In this document: positions 44,700 through 54,500 of the stretch, piece by piece
Numbering within the stretch: position 1 is the first letter of the stretch
Layout of the letters: every line of letters begins with the position of its first letter
Assembly: GCA_936941155.1 (NCBI GenBank)
Contig: CAKZJE010000019.1
Location: 27,925-91,924, forward strand
DNA length: 64,000 bases
DNA from: an uncultured Methylomonas sp.
GTDB lineage: Bacteria > Pseudomonadota > Gammaproteobacteria > Methylococcales > Methylomonadaceae
Direction: 5' to 3'
Translations under genes and position numbers: made by a program
Notes under the pieces: model-generated
Seen by the model: only the letters and a program-made list of their open reading frames with translations
What the model was told of the DNA's origin: nothing
Databases searched by the model: none

Positions 44700-45462
44700 A
44701 ACCTACCACCCGTTTTTTATCGCCTGCGGTATCACCAGAATTTCGTAAATCAATGTTTTTGACGGAAAATAATTTTTTTCGCGCTAACGCTAATAGACCT
44801 TTAACAACCACGCGCCCACACGCTTCACTATAATCAAGTTCTTGATATTCCAAGGCTTCTATTTTGCGATTGGTTTCTTTATCCAAACGATTCGCCGTAT
44901 CGTAATCGTGATAATGACTTAAATCAGAGCTAATCACAATCAGAGTTTCTGGGTCATCATAAAATAATTCAATCACATCAGAGACTTGCTCTGCATCGGC
45001 TTCGCCAGCCACAATCGGAATAATTTTAAATTCTGTCAGCACGGTTTGTAAAAATGGCAATTGCACTTCTAAACTGTGTTCCAAATAATGTGCTTCGTCG
45101 ATGTATTTTACAAAAGGCAAGGTCAACAATTTTTCAATCGCCTCCATGTCTAACGGAATTTTGCCTAAAGGTGTGTTAAAAAATTCGGCATGAGAAACCG
45201 CCAAACCTTTAAACCCCACGCGGTGTGAAGGGCCCAATATCACCACTCGTTTAATGGTGTCCGCGCCGGCTTTTAATCGCGCATAAGCACTGGCGGCAAT
45301 TTCGCCTGAATAAATGTAACCAGCATGAGGCACTATCATCGCTTTAGGGATTCTGTCGCTGCTTTTTGCCGCGCTGATATAAGTGCTCAGCATCGTCTGC
45401 AACTTTTCTGAATCCGCAGGATAAAACATGCCTGCGACTGCCGGTTGTCGAATTAAAATCAT
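44677..45462 (-). CDS. amrB: AmmeMemoRadiSam system protein B (Memo domain)
   Basis: 261 residues. Memo/MEMO1-like fold related to class III non-haem iron dioxygenases: RQPAVAGMFYPADSEKLQ, KAMIVPHAGYIYSGEIAASA (metal His), VVILGPSHRVGFKGLAVS, HSLEVQLPFLQ and VISSDLSHYHDYDTA. The metal-ligand histidines expected for the family are visible. It is transcribed before protein A and faces the radical SAM partner across a 128-bp divergent promoter region. Confidence 0.93.
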   Translation of the reverse strand: MILIRQPAVAGMFYPADSEKLQTMLSTYISAAKSSDRIPKAMIVPHAGYIYSGEIAASAYARLKAGADTIKRVVILGPSHRVGFKGLAVSHAEFFNTPLGKIPLDMEAIEKLLTLPFVKYIDEAHYLEHSLEVQLPFLQTVLTEFKIIPIVAGEADAEQVSDVIELFYDDPETLIVISSDLSHYHDYDTANRLDKETNRKIEALEYQELDYSEACGRVVVKGLLALARKKLFSVKNIDLRNSGDTAGDKKRVVGYGAYIVD

Positions 45463-45590
45463 TATTTCTCTCCAAAAAAAGGTTTTTATAAGCTATGCGC
45501 ATTATACGAAGCAACTGATAATATATCCTAATCAGACTAACTGAATAATCTCAGCGTCTATCTCGTTTTAAGCCGTTTTGGAGCAAAAAT

Positions 45591-46673
45591 ATGAAGACTC
45601 GATTAAGCCTAGATACCGTGAGTACCGAATATTGGCATGGTTTAGCCGATGGGCGGGTGCAATGTGATTTGTGCCCCAGATTCTGTAAATTGCATGTTGG
45701 ACAGCGCGGCTTGTGCTTTGTGCGGCAAAATCAAAACGATCAACTTGTGCTCACCAGTTATGCGCGTTCCAGTGGCTTTGCTGTTGATCCGATTGAAAAA
45801 AAACCGTTGAATCATTTTTACCCCGGTTCAGCGGTGTTTTCATTTGGCACGGCGGGCTGCAATTTAGCCTGCAAATTTTGCCAAAATTGGGATATTAGCA
45901 AATCGACTGCAATGGACACGTTAATGAGGCGCGCTGAACCGGATGCGATTGCGAAAAAAGCCTTGGAATTGGGCTGCCAAAGTGTGGCGTACACCTATAA
46001 CGATCCGGTGATTTTCCATGAATATGCGATTGATACCGCAATCGCCTGTCGCGAATTTGGCATAAAAAATGTTGCAGTTTCAGCAGGTTATGTTTGCCCT
46101 GAGCCGCGTGCCGAATTTTATCAACACATGGACGCTGCCAATATTGACTTAAAAGCCTTTACCGAGCGGTTTTATCATCAGCTCACCGGCTCGCATTTGC
46201 AGGCGATTTTAGAAACTTTGCAATATCTGTATCACGAAACTTCCGTGTGGTTGGAAATCACTACGTTGATTATTCCGGGCGAAAATGATTCGCAGACGGA
46301 ATTAGAACAACTGACGCAGTGGGTGGTAGAGAAATTGGGTGCGGATGTGCCATTGCACTTTAGTGCGTTTCATCCTGATTGGAAAATGCGTGATAAACCG
46401 GCTACAACCTTGGCATCCTTATTATTAGCGCGAGAAATTGCTTTAAAAAACGGCGTGCGTTATGCGTATATTGGCAATGCACATCATAAAGCCGCCGATA
46501 GCACTTATTGTCATGGTTGCGGCGCGTTGTTGATAGGACGCGATTGGTATCAGCTTTCAGAATGGGGATTGAATGCGGCGGGTGCGTGTTTGCGGTGTGG
46601 CACAGTCTGCGCTGGGAATTTTGCAGAAAAAGCAGGGACTTGGGGAGCGAAGCGGTTGGCGGTGCGAATGTGA
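45591..46673 (+). CDS. amrS: AmmeMemoRadiSam system radical SAM enzyme
   Basis: 360 residues. The radical SAM cluster is CNLACKFC (Cys90, 94, 97), after an N-terminal CDLCPRFCKL metal-binding-like segment shared with pyruvate formate-lyase activating enzyme relatives. A TIM-barrel core includes VAYTYNDPVIFHEYA and HFSAFHPDW. The C-terminus adds two CxxC pairs (CHGCG, CLRCGTVC), probably a zinc or auxiliary site. It works with AMMECR1 and Memo proteins on an unknown substrate. Confidence 0.93.
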   Translation: MKTRLSLDTVSTEYWHGLADGRVQCDLCPRFCKLHVGQRGLCFVRQNQNDQLVLTSYARSSGFAVDPIEKKPLNHFYPGSAVFSFGTAGCNLACKFCQNWDISKSTAMDTLMRRAEPDAIAKKALELGCQSVAYTYNDPVIFHEYAIDTAIACREFGIKNVAVSAGYVCPEPRAEFYQHMDAANIDLKAFTERFYHQLTGSHLQAILETLQYLYHETSVWLEITTLIIPGENDSQTELEQLTQWVVEKLGADVPLHFSAFHPDWKMRDKPATTLASLLLAREIALKNGVRYAYIGNAHHKAADSTYCHGCGALLIGRDWYQLSEWGLNAAGACLRCGTVCAGNFAEKAGTWGAKRLAVRM

Positions 46674-46727
46674 TTTTTTCAGGTTTTTAAAAAGTTGCTT
46701 TGATTTTTAAATTGCCGATTTTGCAGC

Positions 46728-46765
46728 GAAATTTTTCAAGACGACTGGTCGTATTGAAAAATTTC
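46728..46765. repeat. Palindromic repeat, family E (copy 3)
   Basis: 18-bp arms GAAATTTTTCAAGACGAC and its complement with one mismatch and loop TG. Confidence 0.82.
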
Positions 46766-46915
46766 AGTGTAAAAAATAACAAAGCGAATGTGTTTTATGA
46801 TGACTTCGGTAGGGGTAATTTTAATCATCTAGGGCGAATGAATTCGCCCCAACATCAGTATTCAGATTTTATTGAGTCAATGGTAAGCGCGGTTTTTTCT
46901 GACTGATTAAAAGCA

Positions 46916-46950
46916 AAAAGGACAAAAAACGCGTGGCTTTCTGTCCTTTT
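46916..46950. terminator. Terminator downstream of panD
   Basis: Stem AAAAGGACA/TGTCCTTTT with U-rich ends on both strands, 26 bp past the panD stop. It suits minus-strand termination of panC-panD and possibly the radical SAM transcript from the other side. Confidence 0.6.
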
Positions 46951-46975
46951 AATGTGTTTGAAATGTCAGGAGAGT

Positions 46976-47359
46976 TTACGAAGCGGCTTGCACAGGAATG
47001 GAGTTTGTAGAATGGGTAATTTCATTCTTGTTGTTAAAATAAACCATTGTGGGTTTATACGCGCTAAGTTCTTGTTCATCAACAAGAATGTATGTGCAGA
47101 CAATAATTAAATCCCCAGGGCAGGCACGCCGTGCTGCCGCACCGTTTATCGAAAAAATCCCTGAACCGTCTTCTGCACGAATCGCATAAGTGGTAAAACG
47201 CTCACCGTTGTTGATGTTGTAGATTTGAATCTGCTCGTATTCCCTAATTCCAGCAAAATCCAGAATCTTGCCGTCAATCGCACAAGAGCCTTCATACCCT
47301 AATTCAGAATGAGTCACACTTGCTCGGTGCAACTTTGCTTTAAGCATTGTGGTCTGCAT
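46976..47359 (-). CDS. panD: Aspartate 1-decarboxylase PanD
   Basis: 127 residues from ATG 47359, the family-typical start ([20 protein letters not shown]); the frame extends 33 bp further without homology. Pyruvoyl-dependent enzyme making beta-alanine for pantothenate. The self-cleavage site is Gly24-Ser25 in YEGSCAID, as in E. coli. [19 protein letters not shown] is also conserved. It follows panC after 46 bp on the same strand, so the beta-alanine source and its ligase are encoded together. Confidence 0.95.
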   Translation of the reverse strand: MQTTMLKAKLHRASVTHSELGYEGSCAIDGKILDFAGIREYEQIQIYNINNGERFTTYAIRAEDGSGIFSINGAAARRACPGDLIIVCTYILVDEQELSAYKPTMVYFNNKNEITHSTNSIPVQAAS

Positions 47360-47405
47360 AATAAAAAATATAAATAGCAATAGACCCTGCATTATGCCTT
47401 AATTG

Positions 47406-48272
47406 CTACGGGCTATCAACTGTAAGGGCTTTGATTTTAAACTGAATATTATCAATTAGACGTGTTTTTCCCAATTTAGCTGCCGCCAAAATCACTAAGT
47501 CATTATCGCTTGGATTAGCGGGTAGTAAATCTGTTACGCGGCAAATCGAAAAATACTCCACTGCAAAGCCGGCTAAGCGTAAAAGTTGCCGTTCATGTTG
47601 TTCTATATGCGAAAAAGCATGAGTGCCTGCCAAAACGCCTTGCTGCGCTGCACGCAACGATTGATAAAGTTTCGGGGCAATTTCACGCTGTTCTGGGGTT
47701 AAATAACTATTGCGCGAACTCATGGCTAATCCGTCGGCTTCTCGCACAGTGGGAACAGAAACAATGATGACTGGAATATTTAAGTCGCGAACCATTGTGC
47801 GAATAATCGCCAATTGTTGAAAATCTTTTTCGCCAAAAAAAGCAATATCCGGTTGCACGATATTAAATAATTTACAGACGATGGTGGCAACGCCGTCAAA
47901 ATGCCTAGGACGTGAAACGCCGCAATGCAAATCAGAAATAACGGAAACAGAAACTAAGGTGCGGATAGGGCTAGGATAAATTTCTGTGACACCGGGCAAA
48001 AATAATACGTCAACATCTAGCGCGGCTAACAAGGCGGCATCTTGAGAATGGGTGCGCGGATAAGTGTCAAAATCTTCGCCCATGCTAAATTGGGTTGGAT
48101 TTACAAAAATGCTCACAACCACTTTATCGGCTTTCGCTTTTGCCTCGGAAACTAACTTTAAATGTCCGGCATGTAAATTTCCCATTGTCGGGACTAACGC
48201 AATACTTAAGCCGAGTCGCTTCCAATGTTTAATCACCGCAGCTAAATTTTTAATGGTTGTTACAGTTTGCAT
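47406..48272 (-). CDS. panC: Pantothenate synthetase PanC
   Basis: 288 residues. Joins pantoate and beta-alanine with ATP. Nucleotidyltransferase motifs: VPTMGNLHAGHLKLV (HIGH-like), VVVSIFVNPTQFSMGEDFDTYPR, FGEKDFQQLAIIRTMVRDL, and MSSRNSYL (KMSKS-like). panB is not next to it. panD follows. Confidence 0.96.
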   Translation of the reverse strand: MQTVTTIKNLAAVIKHWKRLGLSIALVPTMGNLHAGHLKLVSEAKAKADKVVVSIFVNPTQFSMGEDFDTYPRTHSQDAALLAALDVDVLFLPGVTEIYPSPIRTLVSVSVISDLHCGVSRPRHFDGVATIVCKLFNIVQPDIAFFGEKDFQQLAIIRTMVRDLNIPVIIVSVPTVREADGLAMSSRNSYLTPEQREIAPKLYQSLRAAQQGVLAGTHAFSHIEQHERQLLRLAGFAVEYFSICRVTDLLPANPSDNDLVILAAAKLGKTRLIDNIQFKIKALTVDSP

Positions 48273-48365
48273 GATTGTTGTCCTTGCAACTTTTCATTGG
48301 TTGATACAACGTGATTATATTCTAATTCGTAGCGAGGCATTCTTCCAAGTCATCCACCGCAGTTT

Positions 48366-49700
48366 TTATAGCGTGAAATAGCTAATTCCATAAATGGCTA
48401 AACCGATGGTCATTGCTAGCAAAATCACTTCAATCACCGTGCGTTTGCAATGAAACAGCAACACCGCCATTAACAACGAAACTCCTGCCGCCGCCCAGTC
48501 AAATGTGCCAGAAAATCCTGTTTTCCAAAACACATGATAGGCAAAAAATAACAACAAATTGATAATTACGCCTACCACAGCAGCGGTAATCGCAGTCAGT
48601 GGTGCGGTGAATTTTAATTCATTGTGCGTCATTTCAATTAACGGCGCACCGATAAAAATAAATAAAAAAGACGGCAAAAAAGTAAACCAGGTTGCCAAAC
48701 TTGCGCCAAATGCACCAGCCCAAAATAATGAGTCAGCACCAAATAAACCTTGCAGGTAAGCTCCAACGAATCCGACAAACGCCACTAACATAATTAAAGG
48801 CCCCGGCGTTGATTCACCTAACGCTAGCCCATCAATCAATTGTGTAGGTGACAACCACGCATAGTGCTCAACCACACCTTGATAAATATAAGGCAGCACT
48901 GCATAAGCTCCACCTAAAGTTAATAATGCCGCCTTGGTGAAAAACCAACCAATTTGGGTTGGCATTCCTGTCCAGCCATAATTTTGAAATAACACTAACA
49001 TTGGCACTAACCACAATGATAATCCAATCACAGTGATTGTTATTAATCGCGACCAACGAAATTGAATATGCGCTAAGCCGACAATTTCATCATTGATTTC
49101 ATCGGTTGCATCACTGCTGCCATGTGCTGATTTTGCACCTTGAAATTGGGCAGGAATCAACTTGCCACCGATAACGCCTAACAGTGCCGCTATTAATACA
49201 ATCAGTGGAAAAGGTGCTTTCAGTGCAAAAATTGCTGCAAATGCCAAAATTGCAATTGCCCACAATGCGGGTTTCTTCAACACACGCGAACCAATCCGAT
49301 ACGCCGCATGAGCCACAATTGCTGTGACAGCCGGTTTAATGCCATATAATAAAGCGGCAACCATTGGCACATGTCCAAAAGCGATATAAATCCATGATAA
49401 ACCTATTAAAATGAACAGTGATGGCAGCACAAATAATGCACCTGCGGCGATTCCACCGCGTACTCCGTGCATTAACCAGCCAATATAGGTTGCAAGCTGC
49501 TGTGCTTCAGGGCCGGGCAATACCATGCAAAAATTCAACGCATGTAAAAAACGCCGCTCGCTAATCCAACGACGGTTATCCACAATTTCTTGGTGCATGA
49601 TGGCAATTTGTCCGGCAGGCCCCCCGAAACTGACAAACCCTAGTTTTAACCAAAAACGCAACGCCTCACTAAAACTGGGGAGTTGAGATGTTTTTTCCAT
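48366..49700 (-). CDS. chrA: Chromate transporter ChrA, two-domain form
   Basis: 444 residues. Two homologous CHR domains: the first begins ALRFWLKLGFVSFGGPAGQIA with NFCMVLPGPEAQQLATYIGW, the second has FFTKAALLTLGGAYAVLPYI with DGLALGESTPGPLIMLVAF. About ten TM helices. ChrA proteins expel chromate by proton antiport; some members act on other oxyanions. No chrB or chrR regulator is near. The adjacent TerD-family genes also belong to oxyanion stress clusters. Confidence 0.93.
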   Translation of the reverse strand: MEKTSQLPSFSEALRFWLKLGFVSFGGPAGQIAIMHQEIVDNRRWISERRFLHALNFCMVLPGPEAQQLATYIGWLMHGVRGGIAAGALFVLPSLFILIGLSWIYIAFGHVPMVAALLYGIKPAVTAIVAHAAYRIGSRVLKKPALWAIAILAFAAIFALKAPFPLIVLIAALLGVIGGKLIPAQFQGAKSAHGSSDATDEINDEIVGLAHIQFRWSRLITITVIGLSLWLVPMLVLFQNYGWTGMPTQIGWFFTKAALLTLGGAYAVLPYIYQGVVEHYAWLSPTQLIDGLALGESTPGPLIMLVAFVGFVGAYLQGLFGADSLFWAGAFGASLATWFTFLPSFLFIFIGAPLIEMTHNELKFTAPLTAITAAVVGVIINLLLFFAYHVFWKTGFSGTFDWAAAGVSLLMAVLLFHCKRTVIEVILLAMTIGLAIYGISYFTL

Positions 49701-49913
49701 ATTGATAACTCGTTAAATAATCGCTTGCGAAGCATTTAGGATAAAGTGCGGATAGTAATCATGCAAATAATTGTAGTTTGCTATTGAGTTTTAGAACAAG
49801 CGAGTGATAACACAGTAGTGGAAAACCACTGAATACACTAAAATGAAATTTCAACCTGTGTGATTGAGTTTATAAAAAGTGACTCGTTCACATTTAATCT
49901 TAAGGAGAAAACC

Positions 49914-50522
49914 ATGGCAATTAGTTTACAAAAAGGGCAACGCATCAGCCTAGACAAAGGCGGACAAGGTATCGAAAAATTATGCGTTGGGGTGAATTGG
50001 GGCGCAATTGAGAAAAAAAGTTTATTTGGCGGCAAAAAACACGAAGCCGTTGATTTAGACGCATCAGTTGGACTTTTTTCTGCTGACAAACAAAAAGTTG
50101 ATATTGTGTATTTTGGACAAAAAGTTTCCAAATGCGGCTCAATTCGCCATTCAGGTGATGATTTAGTGGGCGATACAGGTGGCGATGACGGACTCGATAA
50201 TGAAGTCATTACCGTTGATTTGACAAAAGTTCCAAGCTCTATCGACCAAATTGTGTTTGTTTTAAATTCATTTCGCGGGCAAGATTTTGCCAATATTCCT
50301 TATGCTTCCATTCGGATTTACGAAGGCACACCAGCAAAAGTGGACAACGTAGTGGCAACCTTTGATATTGCTAACGATGCTACATTTAAAGGAAAAGTAT
50401 CCATGATCATGGGAAAACTTTATCGGCACAGTGGCGCATGGAAATTTACGTCTATCGGTGATTCAACTGAAGATAAACGCTTAGAACAAACCTTGCAAAC
50501 AGTGGCCACTAAATACTTATAA
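49914..50522 (+). CDS. terZ: TerD-family protein, TerZ-like
   Basis: 202 residues from ATG 49914, which follows AAGGAG by 6 bp; the frame is open 54 bp upstream. A TerD domain throughout: ISLQKGQRISLDKGG, VNWGAIEKKSLFGGKK (insertion typical of TerZ-like members), the calcium-binding acidic VDLDASV, HSGDDLVGDTGGDDG, and VPSSIDQIVFVLNSF. Ter proteins form cytoplasmic membrane-associated stress assemblies linked to tellurite and phage resistance. It is separated from its paralogue by 288 bp holding repeat D. TerA, TerB, TerC and TerF are not seen. Confidence 0.85.
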   Translation: MAISLQKGQRISLDKGGQGIEKLCVGVNWGAIEKKSLFGGKKHEAVDLDASVGLFSADKQKVDIVYFGQKVSKCGSIRHSGDDLVGDTGGDDGLDNEVITVDLTKVPSSIDQIVFVLNSFRGQDFANIPYASIRIYEGTPAKVDNVVATFDIANDATFKGKVSMIMGKLYRHSGAWKFTSIGDSTEDKRLEQTLQTVATKYL

Positions 50523-50589
50523 ACACAATGGAACAGCTACAAAGTTTATCAGGAAAGTGTATGAAACAACTTATGCAGGTCTATTTGAT

Positions 50590-50634
50590 GTAGGTGCGGA
50601 TTTATCCGCACAGGGCGAATGAATTCGCACCTAC
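50590..50634. repeat. Dispersed palindromic repeat, family D (copy 3)
   Basis: GTAGGTGCGG to CGCACCTAC, extended to about 50667 by GTTGTTGA and ATGCACGTTCC. It splits the two TerD-family genes. Confidence 0.85.
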
Positions 50635-50810
50635 CGTTGTTGAGATTATTACATGCACGTTCCTAAGCACTTTAACTCTCGTAGCTAAGATATGTGGATA
50701 AGTAGCTTTTTTTTACAACTACAGTAAACTGCGTAACAGAGTCATATTGTATATTTCTCACGCATAAAAATTTTTTCAAAACTCACAACAATACATACAG
50801 GAGCAAGCAA

Positions 50811-51386
50811 ATGGCTGTTTCACTTTCAAAAGGCGGAAATGTAAATTTAAGCAAAGAAGCCCCCGGCTTAACGAATATTTTAATTGGCTTAGGCTGGGAT
50901 GCTCGCGCAACAGACGGCGCGGCGTTTGACTTGGATGCGGTTGCTTTCATGTTAAAAGCAGATGGCAAAGTCGCAGGCGATGGCGGTTTTATTTTTTATA
51001 ACAACAAAACCTCGCCTTGTGGTTCTGTGGTTCATGCAGGCGACAATTTAACTGGCGCGGGCGATGGCGATGATGAAAACATTCGCGTTGACTTGCAAAA
51101 AGTGCCAGCAGAAGTTGAAAAACTGATTGTTGCCGTTACGATTCACGACGCAGCAGCGCGTAATCAAAATTTTGGTCAAGTCAGCAATGCGTATATGCGC
51201 GTTGTAAACGACGGCAATGCAACAGAAATTGCTCGCTATGACTTGTCAGAAGATGCCAGCACAGAAACAGCGATGATTTTCGGGGAAATTTATCGCAATG
51301 GCGCGGACTGGAAGTTTAGAGCAGTCGGTCAAGGTTTTGCAGGCGGCTTAGCACCTTTGGCATCAAGCTATGGTGTAGCAATTTAA
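50811..51386 (+). CDS. terD: TerD-family protein, TerD/TerE-like
   Basis: 191 residues, the length of E. coli TerE/Ter[19 protein letters not shown] at the start, GLGWDAR, the calcium site [28 protein letters not shown], and [22 protein letters not shown] lies 7 bp before the ATG. TerD and TerE differ little, so the letter is provisional. It is probably co-regulated with the TerZ-like gene but may have its own promoter in the 288-bp gap. Confidence 0.88.
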   Translation: MAVSLSKGGNVNLSKEAPGLTNILIGLGWDARATDGAAFDLDAVAFMLKADGKVAGDGGFIFYNNKTSPCGSVVHAGDNLTGAGDGDDENIRVDLQKVPAEVEKLIVAVTIHDAAARNQNFGQVSNAYMRVVNDGNATEIARYDLSEDASTETAMIFGEIYRNGADWKFRAVGQGFAGGLAPLASSYGVAI

Positions 51387-51396
51387 AAAGTCAGAC

Positions 51397-51425
51397 GTAG
51401 AGACGTTGCAACACAGCGTCTCTAC
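51397..51425. repeat. Hairpin repeat, family A (copy 4)
   Basis: GTAGAGACG and CGTCTCTAC arms around a divergent centre, just past the TerD-like stop. It may serve as a terminator stem. Confidence 0.75.
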
Positions 51426-51547
51426 ACTACTGCATATTCTCTGCATCTTTTTATCAAAAACGTATGCTAGCGTAAAAAACGATAGCCGTTGCAAACAATA
51501 GCGTCTTTCGCACAGCCCTCCTCAAAAGTACAACCGCATATAATGCA

Positions 51548-54500
51548 ATGTTTACTAACCCTCTCTCCTTTTTAATGATACTCATCAGCTGTTTGAAACA
51601 ACTGGGTATTGCTACGCTTTATTTTTTATTCGGTTATATCATTCATCATTATTTGATTAGCAATGGCATTGTCAGTGTGCTGTGGCCGGGAAGTGGTTTA
51701 GCACTCGGAGCTTTGCTAGTGGGTGGCAAGCGATATATTGTCGGAGTTATGCTGGGCGCATTCACGCTTAATTTTATCTCCCACGAGTCAGTTTGGGCGA
51801 TTGCAGGGATGACTCTTGCTAATGGAATTGAGGCTTTTTGTGGTGTTTGGTTACTAAAACACGATAACAACTTTTCATCACTCGACAATCTGTCGAGTTA
51901 TTTGCAATTGATTATCTTAGGCGGCGCGTGCAGTGTCGTTGGCAGCATGATTGGTGCGATGTCTTTGTTGCTGGCAGACGTTATTACCACAGAGCATTAT
52001 TTTCAAAGCATGGTGCGTTGGTGGATGGGCGATACTTTAGGCGTTGCCTTAATCACACCACTTGTCCTAGCTTGGTGTCACCCCGCTTCCGAAACACTTT
52101 CGTATAAAAAATCGCTGGAAAACTTTTTTTTAGTCAGTATTACCTTTGTGGTTGGGCAAATGATTTTCTTAGGCTGGTGGCCACAAGAAATTCTGATTGT
52201 GCCGCCAAAAGGATTCGTGATGTTTTTATTTATCAGTTGGGTAGCCATCAGAGCAGGAGTACGCGCCACTACATTCACGTTAAACATCATTGCTGTTCAA
52301 GCCTTAGCGGGTGCGTATTTAGAAGTGGGCTATTTTTCAGCCGATATTCAACTATACAATCTCTACACTTATTGGCTTTTTACTTTGATTATTTCGCTGG
52401 TTGGTATGGCATTAACCACTTATGTAGAAGAAATTAAAACAGCGTTACAAGGACTGCAATTAAAAGATAGTGCATTAAATGCCGCCGCCAATGGCATTGT
52501 CATCACAGATATAAAAGGGAAAATTGAATGGGCAAACCAAGCTTTTAGCGAATTGACGGGGTTTAATATCAAAGAGATTTACTCTCATCATCCGCAAGAA
52601 CTGCTTGAGTTAGGCAAACAAAGTCCAGAATATTATCACGCCCTGTGGGAAACAATTCTTGCGAACCGCGTGTGGCATGGCGAGCTAACCAATCGCCGCA
52701 AAGATGGTTCGTTATATGATGAAGAAATGACCATTACGCCGTTAGCCAATAAAAAAGGCAAAATCACACATTTTGTCGCGGTTAAACAAGATATTACCCA
52801 ACGCAAACAAACCGAATTGGCATTAAAAGAATCACATCAACAAATGTTTTCTTTGCTCAATTCATTGGCAGAAGGAGCGTATGGCATTGATACAAAAGGC
52901 AATTGCACCTTTGTTAATCAATCCTTTTTGCAAATTTTAGGCTACGACAGCCCTGATGAAATTGTCGGCAAACATATTCATGGTTTAATTCATCATTCAC
53001 GTCCAGACGGCACACCGTATCCTGCTGCTGAATGTAAAATTTATGCAGCGTATCGCGAGAATCAAGAAATTCATATTTCTAACGAAGTGTTTTGGCGCAA
53101 AGATGGTTTATCGGTTCCTGTTGAATATTGGTCTCGCCCAATTATTATTGAGGGCGTAATGATGGGCGCGATTGCCACTTTTATTGACATCACCAAACGC
53201 AAACGTGCCGAGCATGAACTGCGCATTGCCGCCAGTGTGTTTGAATCGCATGAAGGCATGTTTGTCACCGATGCTGATAACGTTATTTTGCGAGTCAATC
53301 ATGCTTTTACCAATATCACAGGATACTCCGCAGCAGAGGCGGTGGGAAAAAATCCCAATCTTTTAAAATCTAACCGCCATAACAACGCATTTTATGCAGC
53401 AATTTGGGAATGTGTGCTCCACGCCGGCAGTTGGGAAGGCGACATTTGGAATAAACGCAAAAATGGCGAGGTCTATCCACAGCATTTGACGATTACCGCC
53501 GTTAACGATCAAAATAACGTGCTGACCAATTACATTGCGATTTTCAATGACATCACCGAAAGCAAAAAAGCGATGGAAGAAATTGAACGCTTAGCTTTTT
53601 ATGATCCTCTGACCAATTTACCCAATCGCCGCCTGTTGCGTGAGCGTTTGAAACAAGCATTAAACGTCAGTCACCGTAGTGGCAAAAAAGGCGCGGTATT
53701 GTTTATTGATATGGATAATTTTAAAACCCTCAATGACAGTCTAGGGCATGACATGGGTGATTTGCTGCTAAAACAAGTGGCACAACGCCTAAAAGACTGC
53801 GTGCGCAAACATGATACGGTGGCACGATTAGGCGGCGATGAATTTGTGGTGATGTTAGAAGGCTTAAGCCATCAACACCCAGAAGCGGCTCTGCAAACCG
53901 AAAATATCGGCAATAAAATCTTAGCTAATCTCAACAAACCATATCAGCTGGTTAAACACATTTATCACAGCACCCCCAGCATTGGCGCAACTTTTTTTAA
54001 CGGACTGGAAAAAGAAATCGACGAACTGCTCAAACAAGCCGATATTGCCATGTATCAAGCCAAAACCTCAGGACGCAATGCCCTGCGCTTTTTTGACCCG
54101 CAAATGCAGGTGAATATCAACGCGCGAGTCGCACTGGAAGCCAATTTGCGCTTAGCGATTACAGAACAACAGTTCGAGCTATATTATCAGCCACAAATCC
54201 AGCACCATCATACCATCATAGGCGTTGAAGTCTTTTTGCGCTGGCATCATCCAGAACAAGGCTTGCTAACGCCAGCAGACTTTATATCTCTGGCTGAAGA
54301 AACAGGTTTAATCTTACCGATTGGGCAATGGGTTTTAGAAACTGCTTGCGCACAAATAAAAGACTGGGCAAAACACCCCTCCACAGCGGGGTTACAAGTT
54401 GCCGTCAACATCAGCCCCAAACAATTTCGCCAAGCCAATTTTGTAGAACAATTGTGCGAAACGCTCAGTCGCAACGCCATCAATCCTGCAAGATTGACTT

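Larger units (their letters stand above)
46674..46975. other. Intergenic region with repeats and terminator
   Basis: 302 bp without a gene. Contains a family E palindrome, a short GGGCGAATGAATTCGCCC palindrome (about 46832-46850) that looks like half of family D, and the panD-side terminator. Confidence 0.65.
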
